Of a DNA stretch of 64,000 nt, positions 25,444 through 37,000 are shown piece by piece (the stretch's first letter is position 1; each line of letters opens with the position of its first letter). The position numbers were made by a program, and so were the translations under genes. The notes under the pieces were generated by a model. The model did no database searches and was not told the origin of the DNA. It saw nothing but the letters and a program-made list of their open reading frames with translations. Origin of the DNA: Paenibacillus sp. VTT E-133291 (GTDB taxonomy: Bacteria; Bacillota; Bacilli; Paenibacillales; Paenibacillaceae). The stretch spans positions 62,001-126,000 of the forward strand of contig NZ_NFVA01000001.1 of the NCBI RefSeq assembly GCF_002264395.1, given 5' to 3'.

Positions 25444-27249
25444 ATGAATCGGTTCACTCTGCGTTTGGGCGCATCGTTAAGGAACCGTATAATATTGGTA
25501 TTTTTAATGATCATTATTGTGCCGTTTCTTATTTTCGCTTACTTTGCACATATCAAGTCTATTGAGGGTATCACAAACACGAATACGAAGATTTCACTGA
25601 GCTATCTCCAGCAAGCAACCAAAAATTTTGAGATTTATCTGAATACACTTAATGACCAGGTCAATACTCTAATCGGCAACAAACGAGTACAAGATCTACT
25701 GATTGCTCCACCAGCTAATCCTGCTGAAGAAGAGGACTTCACTGTTAATCTGCTTACTGTACTCTATCAGGCTACTCCACAAATCGATGCCTTCCGAGTG
25801 CGGGTCTATCCGATAAATCCTTCGCTTTATCCTTCTTATATGAATACATTGGGAGAAGCGGCGAATATTACGTCAGAGGAATGGTTTAAACGGTCACAAG
25901 GAACTGTAGGTCCAATGTGGGAATTATTTATGCCACAGCAAGGCAAATATGGTCGTCCTTTATTAGGGTATATCAAGCGCTTTACAGGTCTCTTTGATCG
26001 GAAGCCCAGAGGTATGGTCGTGACAGAAATTTCAGAGGATCATTTGAAGCGTTATTTCTCACCCACCGAGCAATTGAAAAATCAGAAGCTGCTGCTGATG
26101 AATCGGGATGGCACCATTTATTATGACTCCTCCTCCAATGAATGGGCAGGCAACCAATTCCCTTCGAATTCATTCGTCTCCCATCTTCAACAGAACTCGC
26201 AGGGCTCACAGACGCTTAAGATTGACGGGCACAAGTATCTTACTACTTATGTCAGCTTGGACAGTGAGCCTTGGGCGATTGTCAGTCTGACGTTATTGAA
26301 AGAACTGTCTGGATCAAGTGACGAAATGACTCGTTTGCTGATCATCTTCTTGATTATTTATCTCATCTGCTGTTTTGCCGTTGTCTTCTACATTACAGTG
26401 TATTTCACTCAACCTATCGCACGTCTGGTAAGGCTGATGCGGAGAATGGAGGAGGGGAATTTCCAAACAGAAGCGTTAACTTCGCCAAGAAGAGATGAAG
26501 TAGGCTGGTTATATCGAGGGGTTGGCAGCCTTGTTCAACGAATTGATGTATTGATCCAAGAAGCTTGGCGTTCCGAGCGAAAGAAAAAGGCACTGGAGTT
26601 TCAGGTTCTGAGCCATCAGATCAACCCACATTTTCTCTATAATACACTTGAATCAATTCGCTGGAAGGCAGAGAACCACGGGCGCAGCGATATTAGTGAA
26701 ATGGTATCTGCACTTGGGAATCTCCTGCGGTTGAGTTTGAATCAAGGGAAGGAGATCACTACACTGCGGCGTGAGATAGAGCAAGTGAAAGCTTATGTGC
26801 TCATCGAGCAGGGCCGTATGGGCAAAACGATCCGTATATTATATTCCTTAGATGAAGATTTGCTAGATTTTCCATTCCTTCGCTTGCTGCTACAACCACT
26901 TGTAGAGAATGCGATCCAACATAGTGTGCGGAGTGACTTTGAGAAGGGGAAGATCATTGTGTCTGCTAGGCGTGAAGAGGAAGATATGATCATCGAGATT
27001 GCAGATAACGGAAAGGGCATTCCACAGAGTATCATTGATGAATTGGATCATGATGATGCGGAGGAGGAAATGTATACAACAACTCGTCGAGGTGTAGGGT
27101 TAAGAAATGTGAATGACCGTTTGAAGCTGTATTTTGGGTCTGAGTATAAGCTCCAGATTCAGATCGGTACAGAAGGGGGAACCCGTATTTTGTTGCGCCA
27201 TCCCATGAAGGTAGGCGAAGAACTGTCCAAAACAGATGATACCCATTAA
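25444..27249 (+). CDS. YesM-type sensor histidine kinase
   Basis: A 601-residue membrane kinase. Transmembrane segments at ~15-37 and ~300-325 flank an extracytoplasmic Cache-like sensor. A HAMP segment follows, then the family phospho-acceptor motif HQINPHFLYNTLESI (~391-405) and an HATPase domain (PLVENAIQHSV, IADNGKGIP, GVGLRNVNDRL). It would sense an oligosaccharide or its binding protein and phosphorylate a YesN-type regulator. ATG 25444 follows GGAGGAAA. The permease operon begins 210 bp downstream, after a terminator. Confidence 0.94.
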   Translation: MNRFTLRLGASLRNRIILVFLMIIIVPFLIFAYFAHIKSIEGITNTNTKISLSYLQQATKNFEIYLNTLNDQVNTLIGNKRVQDLLIAPPANPAEEEDFTVNLLTVLYQATPQIDAFRVRVYPINPSLYPSYMNTLGEAANITSEEWFKRSQGTVGPMWELFMPQQGKYGRPLLGYIKRFTGLFDRKPRGMVVTEISEDHLKRYFSPTEQLKNQKLLLMNRDGTIYYDSSSNEWAGNQFPSNSFVSHLQQNSQGSQTLKIDGHKYLTTYVSLDSEPWAIVSLTLLKELSGSSDEMTRLLIIFLIIYLICCFAVVFYITVYFTQPIARLVRLMRRMEEGNFQTEALTSPRRDEVGWLYRGVGSLVQRIDVLIQEAWRSERKKKALEFQVLSHQINPHFLYNTLESIRWKAENHGRSDISEMVSALGNLLRLSLNQGKEITTLRREIEQVKAYVLIEQGRMGKTIRILYSLDEDLLDFPFLRLLLQPLVENAIQHSVRSDFEKGKIIVSARREEEDMIIEIADNGKGIPQSIIDELDHDDAEEEMYTTTRRGVGLRNVNDRLKLYFGSEYKLQIQIGTEGGTRILLRHPMKVGEELSKTDDTH

Positions 27250-27286
27250 TCGAGTAGCTAGACCTATTAAATCGTTAAAATCTTAT

Positions 27287-27331
27287 AAAGTAGCGATTCT
27301 CCCTTCTCGGAGAATCGCTACTTTTATTTTT
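27287..27331 (+). terminator. Terminator after the YesM-type kinase gene
   Basis: AAAGTAGCGATTCTCC and GGAGAATCGCTACTTT form a 16-bp perfect stem with a 6-base loop, followed by TATTTTT. Confidence 0.95.
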
Positions 27332-27338
27332 AGACTGT

Positions 27339-27360
27339 TGATCACGTATCTCGGTGATCA
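27339..27360. promoter_or_regulatory. Inverted repeat upstream of the importer operon
   Basis: TGATCAC (27339-27345) and GTGATCA (27354-27360) with 8 bp between, in the intergenic space before the permease genes. A plausible regulator site, but I see no good promoter aligned with it. Confidence 0.35.
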
Positions 27361-27458
27361 GGATAAAAATGAATCAACAAAGTGCAAGATTGACTCATAG
27401 TAAGTGCATATCCACTCTTTTACAATTAAATTATCCAAACAGCGAAAGGGAAATCGAT

Positions 27459-28385
27459 ATGAAACTAAACGGAGTGTTCAAGGAACTGTACAAAAATCGC
27501 ACCTTGCTGCTCATGTTCTTACCCGTCGGGGTACTGTTCTTGCTCTTTAACTATCTACCGCTGGCTGGTCTTGTAATCGCCTTCAAAAATTTTGATTTCT
27601 CCAAAGGAATTTTCGGAAGTGAATGGATGGACCCGCTATTCAGCAACTTTGACTATGTATTCTCTTCTCCGGTGGCTTTTCGAGCCATTCGAAACACGAT
27701 TCTCCTGAATGCTCTTTTCATAGTAGTAGGGCTCGTATTTGAAGTAGGGTTTGCACTACTGCTGAATGAAATGCGCAATAAGTATTTCAAAAGAATTACG
27801 CAATCCTTAACCTTTTTACCTTTCTTTATCTCATGGATTGTCGTAGGTGTATTCGCTTATAATCTGATGAATTATGAGACTGGAGCAATTAATCGCTTCC
27901 TGGAGTACCTACATCTACAACCGATTGACTTCTATAGTCGGGATGAATTATGGCCGGCGATCTTAACCATTGCTGCCCGCTGGAAAATCACTGGTTATGG
28001 CACAATTATCTATTTGGCCGCGCTAACCTCTATTGACAGTTCCTATTATGAAGCTGCTTCCATTGATGGAGCGTCGAGATGGCAGCAAATTAGATACATT
28101 AGTATTCCGATGCTGCGACCAACAATTATTATCCTGACATTACTGGCGGTTGGAAGAATTATGAATGCAGATTTCGGGATGTTCTATGCCATGGTAGGAG
28201 ACGCTTCGCTGCTCTTCCCAACCACAGATGTTATTGACACCTTCGTCTATCGGAGCTTACGGAAATCGGGTGATATTGGAATGGCTTCCGCTGCGGGCTT
28301 CCTACAGTCCTTTGTTGCTTTCTTCTTAGTACTTAGCAGTAACTATGCCGCACGGAAGATCGACAAAGACTCAGCGATATTCTAA
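27459..28385 (+). CDS. Sugar ABC transporter permease, LplB family
   Basis: A 308-residue six-segment membrane permease. It has the short cytoplasmic N-terminus of LplB/YtcP-type importers (ELYKNRTLLLMFLPVGVLFL) and the EAA loop YYEAASIDGASRWQQIRYIS (~200-220). ATG 27459 fits the family; earlier in-frame codons to 27354 lie over a probable untranslated leader. The ATPase is absent, as is usual for this class. First gene of a three-gene importer operon with 28442 and 29380. Confidence 0.93.
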   Translation: MKLNGVFKELYKNRTLLLMFLPVGVLFLLFNYLPLAGLVIAFKNFDFSKGIFGSEWMDPLFSNFDYVFSSPVAFRAIRNTILLNALFIVVGLVFEVGFALLLNEMRNKYFKRITQSLTFLPFFISWIVVGVFAYNLMNYETGAINRFLEYLHLQPIDFYSRDELWPAILTIAARWKITGYGTIIYLAALTSIDSSYYEAASIDGASRWQQIRYISIPMLRPTIIILTLLAVGRIMNADFGMFYAMVGDASLLFPTTDVIDTFVYRSLRKSGDIGMASAAGFLQSFVAFFLVLSSNYAARKIDKDSAIF

Positions 28386-28441
28386 AGGTCAGTTGTCCCG
28401 AAGTATAGACAGATTCAATTCTAAGGAGGTCATCCGACACA

Positions 28442-29326
28442 ATGTTAGCAAGAAAATTTTCTCTCAGCCAGTTTTTAATTGCTCTGGTAATCGGTCTATT
28501 CAGTCTGGCCTGCCTGTTTCCGTTCCTCATGGTCATCGCAGGCTCACTGAGCACAGAAAAAGATATTATGCAGTACGGCTATTCTATTTGGCCCAAGACG
28601 ATAACGTTTGATTCCTATCGTATTTTGCTTCTTGGCTCCAATCGGATTTTTGAGGCGTACGGAGTCAGCACATTCGTCACTGTTGTCGGAACTGCTTTGT
28701 CACTCTTCTTGACTAGCATGGGTGCTTACGTAATGGCAAGACGTTCTTTTAAATATAGGAATATTCTATCCATCTTTGTCATCATCACCATGCTCTTCAG
28801 TGGGGGGTTAGTGCCTTGGTATATCGTCATTGTCAGATATCTGCATTTGAAAGATACGATATGGGCACTTATTCTTCCTTCGCTGGGCAATGCCTTCAAC
28901 ATGTTTCTTATTCGAAACTTTATGCTCTCCATTCCTGAGGATTTGCATGAATCGGCAAAAATGGACGGTGCGGGTGAATTCAGAATCTATTCTAGACTGA
29001 TCATGCCACTTGCTCTACCGGTTCTAGCGACCGTTGGGCTGTTCGTAGCTCTCGGATATTGGAACGACTGGTTCCTCGGGTTAATGTTCGTAGATAAACA
29101 GGAACTTCAGCCACTACAATTGCTGCTACGCACACTGATCTCCAATGTCGATTTCTTGAAGAACTCCGGAAATGCGGCTGCGATGCAGCGAATTTCTGCT
29201 CAGATTCCTTCCGAGTCTATCAAAATGGCGCTGACGGTCATAACTATCGGACCTATCATTTTCTTGTATCCATTTCTGCAGCGTTATTTTGTTAAAGGAC
29301 TTATGGTTGGAGCAGTTAAAGGTTAA
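28442..29326 (+). CDS. Carbohydrate ABC transporter permease, LplC/YtcP family
   Basis: A 294-residue polytopic permease, partner of the upstream LplB-type protein. It shows FPFLMVIAGSLSTEKDIMQY near the N-terminus, EAA loop LHESAKMDGAGEFRIYSRL (~175-195) and the family C-terminus QRYFVKGLMVGAVKG. TAAGGAGGTC lies 11 bp before the ATG. Substrate is probably an oligosaccharide produced by the surface enzymes encoded nearby. Confidence 0.94.
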   Translation: MLARKFSLSQFLIALVIGLFSLACLFPFLMVIAGSLSTEKDIMQYGYSIWPKTITFDSYRILLLGSNRIFEAYGVSTFVTVVGTALSLFLTSMGAYVMARRSFKYRNILSIFVIITMLFSGGLVPWYIVIVRYLHLKDTIWALILPSLGNAFNMFLIRNFMLSIPEDLHESAKMDGAGEFRIYSRLIMPLALPVLATVGLFVALGYWNDWFLGLMFVDKQELQPLQLLLRTLISNVDFLKNSGNAAAMQRISAQIPSESIKMALTVITIGPIIFLYPFLQRYFVKGLMVGAVKG

Positions 29327-29379
29327 CTATGTCGACGAATGTCGTATAGTATAAATTAAAGGTATAAGGGGAGATTAGG

Positions 29380-30942
29380 ATGCGCAAACGCATGGGTAGA
29401 TTTCAGATCGTCCTGATAGCAACGCTATTGCTAGGACTGATTATGTCCGCATGTAGCTCAAGTGGTGGAAATACGTCGTCCAATGATGGAAATCAAAGTA
29501 AAGACAACAACACTAGCACTAACACAGAAACCGCGAAAGGTGAAGATGAGGTTACACTCAAATTCTATTTTGGTGGGGATAAAAAAGCTGCCACAGACGA
29601 GGTTTGGTCCAAGATCAGCGATTATGTGAAATCCAAAGGTCTAAACGTAAAGTTCTCTGTGAATTTCATTCCGTTTGGAGACTTTAAGGAAAAAATGCTA
29701 GTCATGGCCGCATCCGGGGACAACTGGGATATGAACTTTGATGGAGATTGGCTCTCCTATAAGCAAATGGCGGCGAAAGGCTCTTACATGGCCTTGAATG
29801 ATCTGCTTCCAAAGTACGCACCTAACCTTGAGAAGAAGTACCTCGAACAAGGAACATTAGGAGCTGCAACGGTTAACGGACAAATCGTAGGACTTCCATG
29901 GACAATGAAAATGAATGAACGTAAATTTGCCGGCTGGCGTTCAGATCTGGCTGAAAAAGCTGGCATTAACATCGCTCCGGATTCGATTCAAACGATTGAA
30001 GATGTCGACAATCTGCTTCGTGAGCTGAAAAAGGCTTACCCGAACGAGAAACTTTCCCGTACTACACCACTATCTTTGTATTATATCCGCGATGAATGGG
30101 TTGATCTCAACTTCCATGGGTTAGGCTTCTATCTGAGTGATCCGAAAATTACTATTCAATCTGTTGAACAACAGCCGTTCTTCCTCGAAGCTTCACTTTT
30201 GGCGAAAAAATGGTATGACGACAAACTGATCAACAGAGACGCTATGATCGATAAAGAAGGTGCAGAGGACCAATGGAGAAATGGTAAACTGCTCTTTACG
30301 GTAACCTCTCATGAATGGGCTTACGCAGATCCAGGCTTTTCCGATGCCAACTATAAACAAGGAATGTCACTTATGTATCCAGACAAGAAATATGTTAACC
30401 GAACAGCGCTCGCTAATGTTGTTGCCATCAATGTAAACTCCAAACACCCAGACCGGGTTCTGCGTTTCCTCGATATGGTGGAGACCGATCAGACGCTGTA
30501 TGATTTGTTGCAATATGGTATCGAAGGCAAAACCTATGAGCTGAACGGTGAAGCAGCGGATTATCCAGAAGGCATGCAGTCTTCTACGAGCAATTACATG
30601 GAGTGGGGTGGACAATGGGCATTCTGGAAACCACAATTCATGCGCCCAACTACAACCTATGCTAAAGATTTCTGGGTAAAGGAAGCCGATTTTGCTAATC
30701 AGCCTAACAATGTCAATTCGCCTATCGATGGATTGTTTATTGCCGAAGACGCTATGAAGAATGAAATAGCTAAACGTGATCAAGCCACCGATGAGCTCAG
30801 CAGACCGATTGAATACGGGATGGTGAAAGACGTTAATAAAGCTGTAGCCGATTATGTGGAGACTCAAAAGAAAAACGGACTAGATAAAATTATTACCGAA
30901 ACTCAGAAACAAATAGACGCTTATCTTGCTGCCAAAAAATAA
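29380..30942 (+). CDS. Extracellular solute-binding lipoprotein, LipO/LplA type
   Basis: A 520-residue lipoprotein with lipobox IMSAC, then an Asn/Ser/Thr-rich tether (~25-55). The large binding domain has features of the 500-residue LipO group: LKFYFGGDKKAATDEVW (~65), NWDMNFDGDWLSYKQMAAKG (~115) and a DUF3502-like C-terminal part (~380-520). It captures oligosaccharide outside the membrane for the two permeases encoded just before it. Ribosome binding site AAGGGGAG. Ends at a terminator. Confidence 0.93.
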   Translation: MRKRMGRFQIVLIATLLLGLIMSACSSSGGNTSSNDGNQSKDNNTSTNTETAKGEDEVTLKFYFGGDKKAATDEVWSKISDYVKSKGLNVKFSVNFIPFGDFKEKMLVMAASGDNWDMNFDGDWLSYKQMAAKGSYMALNDLLPKYAPNLEKKYLEQGTLGAATVNGQIVGLPWTMKMNERKFAGWRSDLAEKAGINIAPDSIQTIEDVDNLLRELKKAYPNEKLSRTTPLSLYYIRDEWVDLNFHGLGFYLSDPKITIQSVEQQPFFLEASLLAKKWYDDKLINRDAMIDKEGAEDQWRNGKLLFTVTSHEWAYADPGFSDANYKQGMSLMYPDKKYVNRTALANVVAINVNSKHPDRVLRFLDMVETDQTLYDLLQYGIEGKTYELNGEAADYPEGMQSSTSNYMEWGGQWAFWKPQFMRPTTTYAKDFWVKEADFANQPNNVNSPIDGLFIAEDAMKNEIAKRDQATDELSRPIEYGMVKDVNKAVADYVETQKKNGLDKIITETQKQIDAYLAAKK

Positions 30943-30954
30943 GGTTTAGGGCAA

Positions 30955-30993
30955 AGGGGAAGCCGCCTTCATCGGCGGGCTTCCTCTTTTTTT
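30955..30993 (+). terminator. Terminator of the LplB/LplC/LipO-like operon
   Basis: GGAAGCCGCC pairs with GGCGGGCTTCC (one bulged G), followed by CTCTTTTTTT. Confidence 0.88.
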
Positions 30994-31029
30994 GAAATGA
31001 ACAACTAATAATCCTTGGAGGTGCGTTAC

Positions 31030-34000
31030 TTGCGTATACATCAATCCCGGTCAAAGCTCAGCGTACAGCTATCCCGAATATTAGCGATTCTGCTCTTTGT
31101 GTCCTGTATTCAATTTCCACTAAACTCAGCGAAGGCCGCGTCAGAATCCGTGCATATTAGTCTTGGAGAAATACCTACGGAGAATGGGATTACTGCTAGA
31201 GCTGGAGATTCGCCAGCTGGTCTGAAGACCGGAACAGTTTCAGGGGTCACTTATTGGGAGACAGGAAAAGATCTGGCAACTAGCTACATCTATCTAGATG
31301 TAGCTGATGAATTCTTGTACAACAGTGATGATTATGATGTAGATGTTACCGTTGATTATTATGATGAAGGCAATGGAAAGTTCCTACTGCAGTACGATGC
31401 GCATTCCGCGGCGTTCAAGGATGGAGAAGTATTTCAGTATGGCGACTCCAAGACCTGGAAGAGCAAAACGTTTACCTTAAAAGATATCCGGTTCGCAAAT
31501 GGAACTAACGGTACGGATATGCGGCTTAGTGTTGAAGGTGGAGGGATAGATGCAGCCTCAAACCGAGATTTAAAGGTTGCTGCGGTCACGGTTACAAAGA
31601 AGCTGAAAGCGGATTCACGAAATGGCGTTAGCATCAAGCTGGGAAATCAAGTGGTATCCGACGGAATTGCGGCATTACCCGGTGATGGACCTGCTTCGGG
31701 ATTACAAACGGGAATTCTGGATGGTAAAGACTATTGGCAGACCAACCAGTCCGTGAGTGCCAGTGATCCGGGGCAAAATATTCTCTATTTCTATTTCAAT
31801 GTAAATGATGACTATTTATTTCAGAATAAAACGCAAGATGTATTCGTTACCGTAGATTATTATGATCGCGGCAATGGAAGCATAGTGCTGCAGTATGACG
31901 CGGAATCAGCCCCATTCAAAGATGCTCCATTGTACACTTACAAGAATACGAATAGCTGGAAAAGCTATACGTTTAAGTTAAGCGATGCATACTTTGCGAA
32001 TGGCACGAATGGTGCAGACTTTCGAATTGGTGTAAGTGGAGCAGGGGCTCCAACCAATAATCCTGAGCTCTATCTCTCCTCAGTGACAGTCAACAAAACA
32101 TTGAGAACAGCAATAGATGCGCAGACTAAAGTATATTCTACTAATTACACAACACAGGATGTCGTTATTGCTGATAGTAATGTGAAGGATTTTGGCGCTA
32201 AAGGGGATGGGATAAAAGATGATACGCAGGCCTTTCAAGATGCACTGAATGCAGCAGGCAATCGTGGAGGTGGCGTTGTTTTTGCACCGGAAGGACATTA
32301 CAGGATGAATGGGAGTCTAATCATTCCTACTGGAGTTACGCTCCGCGGGGATTGGATAAGCCCCGATGATGTTAACAAGGAAGTGAAGGGGACCATTCTT
32401 GACGCTTATGGCGGCAAGGGAGAAGAGGAAGCACCTAGCTTCATTCAGCTTTCTCCTTCCAGTGGAGTAACTAATCTATCGGTTTGGTATCCGGAACAAT
32501 CAGCTATACATCCGTCAGGATATCCGTGGACGTTTGAACAGCTTTCGGGCGATAGTGCAACGATTCAGAACGTGACCTTAGTTAACGCTTATAAGGGTAT
32601 CAAGATCGGACCGATCTGGAATGAACTTCATTATATTAAAAATGTATATGGCACTGTTTTAAATACAGGGGTTTTCCTTGATTTCACAACGGATATCGGA
32701 CGCATAGAACATCTTCGTCTAGCTCCAGATTATTGGTCTGGTTCAGGACTGGCGGGATCGCCTCAAAAGAATACGTTAACAGAATATCTTGTTGCTCATG
32801 CCGAAGGGATTGTTATGGGACGCTCTGACTGGGAATACATGTCAGATGTATTCTTGTCCGGCTTCAAGACAGGTCTGCGCATGACAAATCGAACCGACAG
32901 TCTAGAAACTGCAAATGCGCAGCTCTACAAAATCAATATTGAGAACAGTGAGACCGCACTCAAAATTGAAGGTGTCAATGATTATGGTTTGTTGATCTCT
33001 GATAGCAGCTTCAAGGCGGATGCGGGAGAGAACCCGGTAGCAATTCACGCTACAACCGGCTTTCGATCTATCGTTCAATTCAATAAAGTAACCGTAGGTG
33101 GTAATCCCCATCAAGCAGTTCTTAATGAAGGAACAGGTGTACTTTCTTTCGAGAACAGCAGTTTTGAGAATTGGGATGACCAATCTGGAGGATATGCGAT
33201 TACAGCAAAAGCCGGTTCACTTATCCTTGGCCAATCTACTTTTGCCAAACCAACACATCATGTTTTGTTACAAGGAACTGCAGCAGAACTGAATGCAATC
33301 AATTCTGGGTATCAAGGTAAGCTGCAGGTGCAAAATGAGAGCGACGCCGCGCAATTGAATATTCATTGGGATGAGAAATACAATCTGGAGAAGTTGCCTG
33401 AAGTAGCCTCTCTCGATTTGGCTCAACAACCGAAACCTACAACTGTGGAAATGTACAATATAACAGATCAGCCTTATGGAGCAGATAAAAGCGGACAAAG
33501 CGATGTCTCGCCGATTCTACAGCAAGCTTTAAATGATGCGAAACTAGCTGGAGGAGGTACAGTTTACTTACCGGCTGGGATCTACCGCGTGAATTCGGCA
33601 ATTACGATACCAAGTGGAGTGGAGCTGCGGGGTTCTTGGGATGTGCCTCACCACACGATTGGTGGCGGAACGGTACTATTCACCAATTATGGGGAGAATG
33701 ATCCGCAAGGAACACCACTGATCACATTGGAAGCTTCCTCCGGGGTCAGAGGCTTGTCAGTATATTATGACCAGCAGGATTGGAACACTGTAAAGCCTTA
33801 TTCTTGGACGATCCAAGGGAAAGGTCATGGCGTGTACGCCATCAATACTACCTTGATCAACTCCTATCAAGGCGTCGACTTTGGCAGCTATGATACGAGT
33901 GGACATTATATTGATTATGTTGCCGGTTCTCCTCTAAAAGAAGGGATATTCATCGGTGGTGGAGCAGAGGGAGGCATGGTTCGCAATGTCCAATTCAACC

Positions 34001-37000
34001 CGCATTATTACGGAAGAAACAATTACCCGAATCACCCGGCCAATGATGCTGACTTCAACAAAGTCTGGAACTATCAGAAGGATAATTTGGATGCATTTCG
34101 CGTCGGACATGTGAAGCAGGAAACCATCTTTAACACATTTGTGTATGGCTCTATGTATGGTATTCATTTCGAGGAGCAGAATGGCTTTGGTCCTGAAGCA
34201 ATTGTTATCGGTCACGGAACGGATGGAAGTAAAAAAGGGGCGGTGATTGACAGTGCTGGGCCTGCGGGACTGTCTCTAATCAATACCGAGCTCGTATCCA
34301 TGAGCACCTCTGATAAAGTTTATGTGGTAATCGGCGAAGATTTCGATTCCAAAGTGACGTTATTCAACACCTCTATGTGGGGAGACACCACTCGTTCGAT
34401 CGATGTTCATGCTGGAAAGGTTCGAATTCAACAAGCGAACTTCACGACTGTCGGAGAGCGGGGGATTAATGCTCTAGGTGGTGATACTACGCTGTATAAT
34501 TCTTACTTCCAGCAGCCACGTACTACGCATGTTTATGCTGGACCTGATATTGATAAACTTGTAATTACGAACAATATTTTTAAGGGTGGCATGCAATTTG
34601 TTAACGAAGCCGTAAATAAAGTGTTTGGCACCAATCTGGTTCCGGTTGCACTAAGTCTTAAGAGAACTCCATTTCATGCTGACGAACCGGAAAAAGCAAA
34701 CAGCGTGCTAACTGTGACTAATGTGACCAGTGAACAGACGCTGAGTGGGCGCATTGAGTTGCTACAGCCTTCCGTTTATGCCGGCAGGTTCAAACCTGTC
34801 CGCTTCAAAGAAATTGCTTTAGGGCAGTCTTTGGAAATGGATCTCCCTTACTTGTCGAGTGATACGCTGAAATACCGCGTTACACTGGATGATGGCTATA
34901 CTTACACAACCTCTGTCCGATTGGCGCAATCATTTGCCGAGCGACATGGAGTGGAATCAGCGGTTGCTCCAACCATCACATTGTCGAGTATCGACCATTA
35001 TTCCAGTGTCGGCGGGCAATGGAAGGGTACAGACGATCTCAGCGCACAAGCCAATGTAAATTGGGATGCACAGAATTTGTACACAACTATTGTAGTTCAG
35101 GATGATGTGCATGCACAGACCTGGAATGGCGGAGATATTTGGCAAGGTGATAGTTTACAGCTTGGTATAGACCTGTCCAAGAAGGACGGTTCATCCAGTA
35201 AAAATGTGAGTGAATTAGGCTTTGCCTTGAACAACCAAGGTAATGTCAGCAAATGGAGATGGAGAGCACCAGAGGGCGTACAGACTGGAGCGCTGAATAA
35301 CGTTCAGGCGGATATCACTCGTGACGAGGCGAATCATCAGACGACTTATAAACTGACGCTTCCGTTTAGTGAACTACACAAAGCTGGTTATACGTTCTCA
35401 CCCTCAGATGTAATTGGTTTTACGGTATTGATCAATGAAAATGATGGAGCAGGGCGTTCAGGGTTTATGGAGTTCAATCAGGGGATTGGCTCCAGTAAGG
35501 ATGCTACGCTGTATGGAGAACTGATCCTGCTGAATCGTGATTATTCAGAGATCCTTGCACAATCTGCTACGGCACAGGTTGCTCAAGCGGAGATTCATAA
35601 GGATGCCTCACGACAAGATACTGCCGCTAATTTTGTAAGCCTATTACCTGATGGAAGGGTGAAGACTGCATTGGTTGCGAGATTGGCTTCTATCGGAGTG
35701 CCGGGTAAACCAAATCCAGATCCAGATCCAGATCCCGTGAAGCCAACACCAGGACCTGGCACAGAAACACCAGCACCAGTTCCATCCGCTACCCCTAAGC
35801 CTAGTAATAACGTATCAATCACTCTACGAGCCGATGGTATTGTTGAAGTGAAGATCTTACCAGTTCTTGATCCCCTATCGAAAAGTGCTAACGCTGTAGT
35901 CACAGCGGAAGAGCTTGCCAGAGCATTCGCACAAGCAAGAACTGATAAAAATGGAGTAAAGCAGGTAGCGGTTCAGATAACAGCAGTTAATGGGGCTGTA
36001 GGATATGGTATTGAATTGCCTTCAACATTCGTAGCGAGTGGTACTGCAGAGCAAACACTCGAGCTTGTACTGCCAACAGGTACTCTTTACCTGCCGGGCA
36101 ACTTACTGGCATCTATCCGAAAAGATCTCGATACGACGGTTACTTTCTATCTGCGAAATGCAGACCGTATGAAATGGAGTAAAGACATTCTGGATAAGCT
36201 GGGTAAACTTCCAGCAGTAGAACTTACAATTGTTTCAGGTGGCAAAATCGTTTCTTGGAGTGATAAGAATTCTTTGCTTACATTGGCGATTCCCTATAAC
36301 CTCCCAGCGAGCGAGGTCAATAAATCTTCCAGTCTAGGCGTCTTACAAATTCTTCAGGACATGAAGACAAAGGTTGTACCCGGTGCAAAATATAAAGAGG
36401 GTGCTGTAGTCTTTAAGGTGCAGGATCTGGGGCAATATGTGGTATCGTTCAATGCTCTATCCTTCACAGATTTAGAGAATGTACCGTGGGCACAGGATGC
36501 TATAGAGCAATTAGCAGCTAAAGGGATTATACAAGGTGTTTCAAACACAGCCTTTCAACCGGCAGCACCTATAAAACGGGCCGACTTTGTGAAGCTGCTT
36601 GTGGATACATTGGGTCTAAGCGTCTCAGAAGCAACACCGTTCAGTGATGTGAACCCAAGTGCTTACTATGCTGAGGCAGTTGAAACGGCTAAAGCGCTGG
36701 GTATTGCAACCGGAGTCGGTACCGGAAGATTTATGCCAGATGCGATCATTAGTCGGGAAGATGCAGCCGTCTTCATTGTTCGAGCTTTGAAACTCAAAGA
36801 GTTACTCCTGACACCACTAGGGGAAGTCAAACTGAGCAGCTTTAAAGATGAGAGTCACATTTCCGGTTACGCGCATACCAGTATGAACATGTTAGTAGAG
36901 GCAGGTTTGTTACAAGGAAGTGGTAGTCATCTGAATCCTTCAGGTAAGCTAACCCGTGCGGAAACCGCAGTCCTTCTGTATCGGATTTATAACTTAAAGT

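Noticed and set aside
35595-35903. Minus-strand Gly/Pro-rich 102-codon frame
   Set aside because: It is the shadow of the Asp/Pro-rich linker of the SLH protein.
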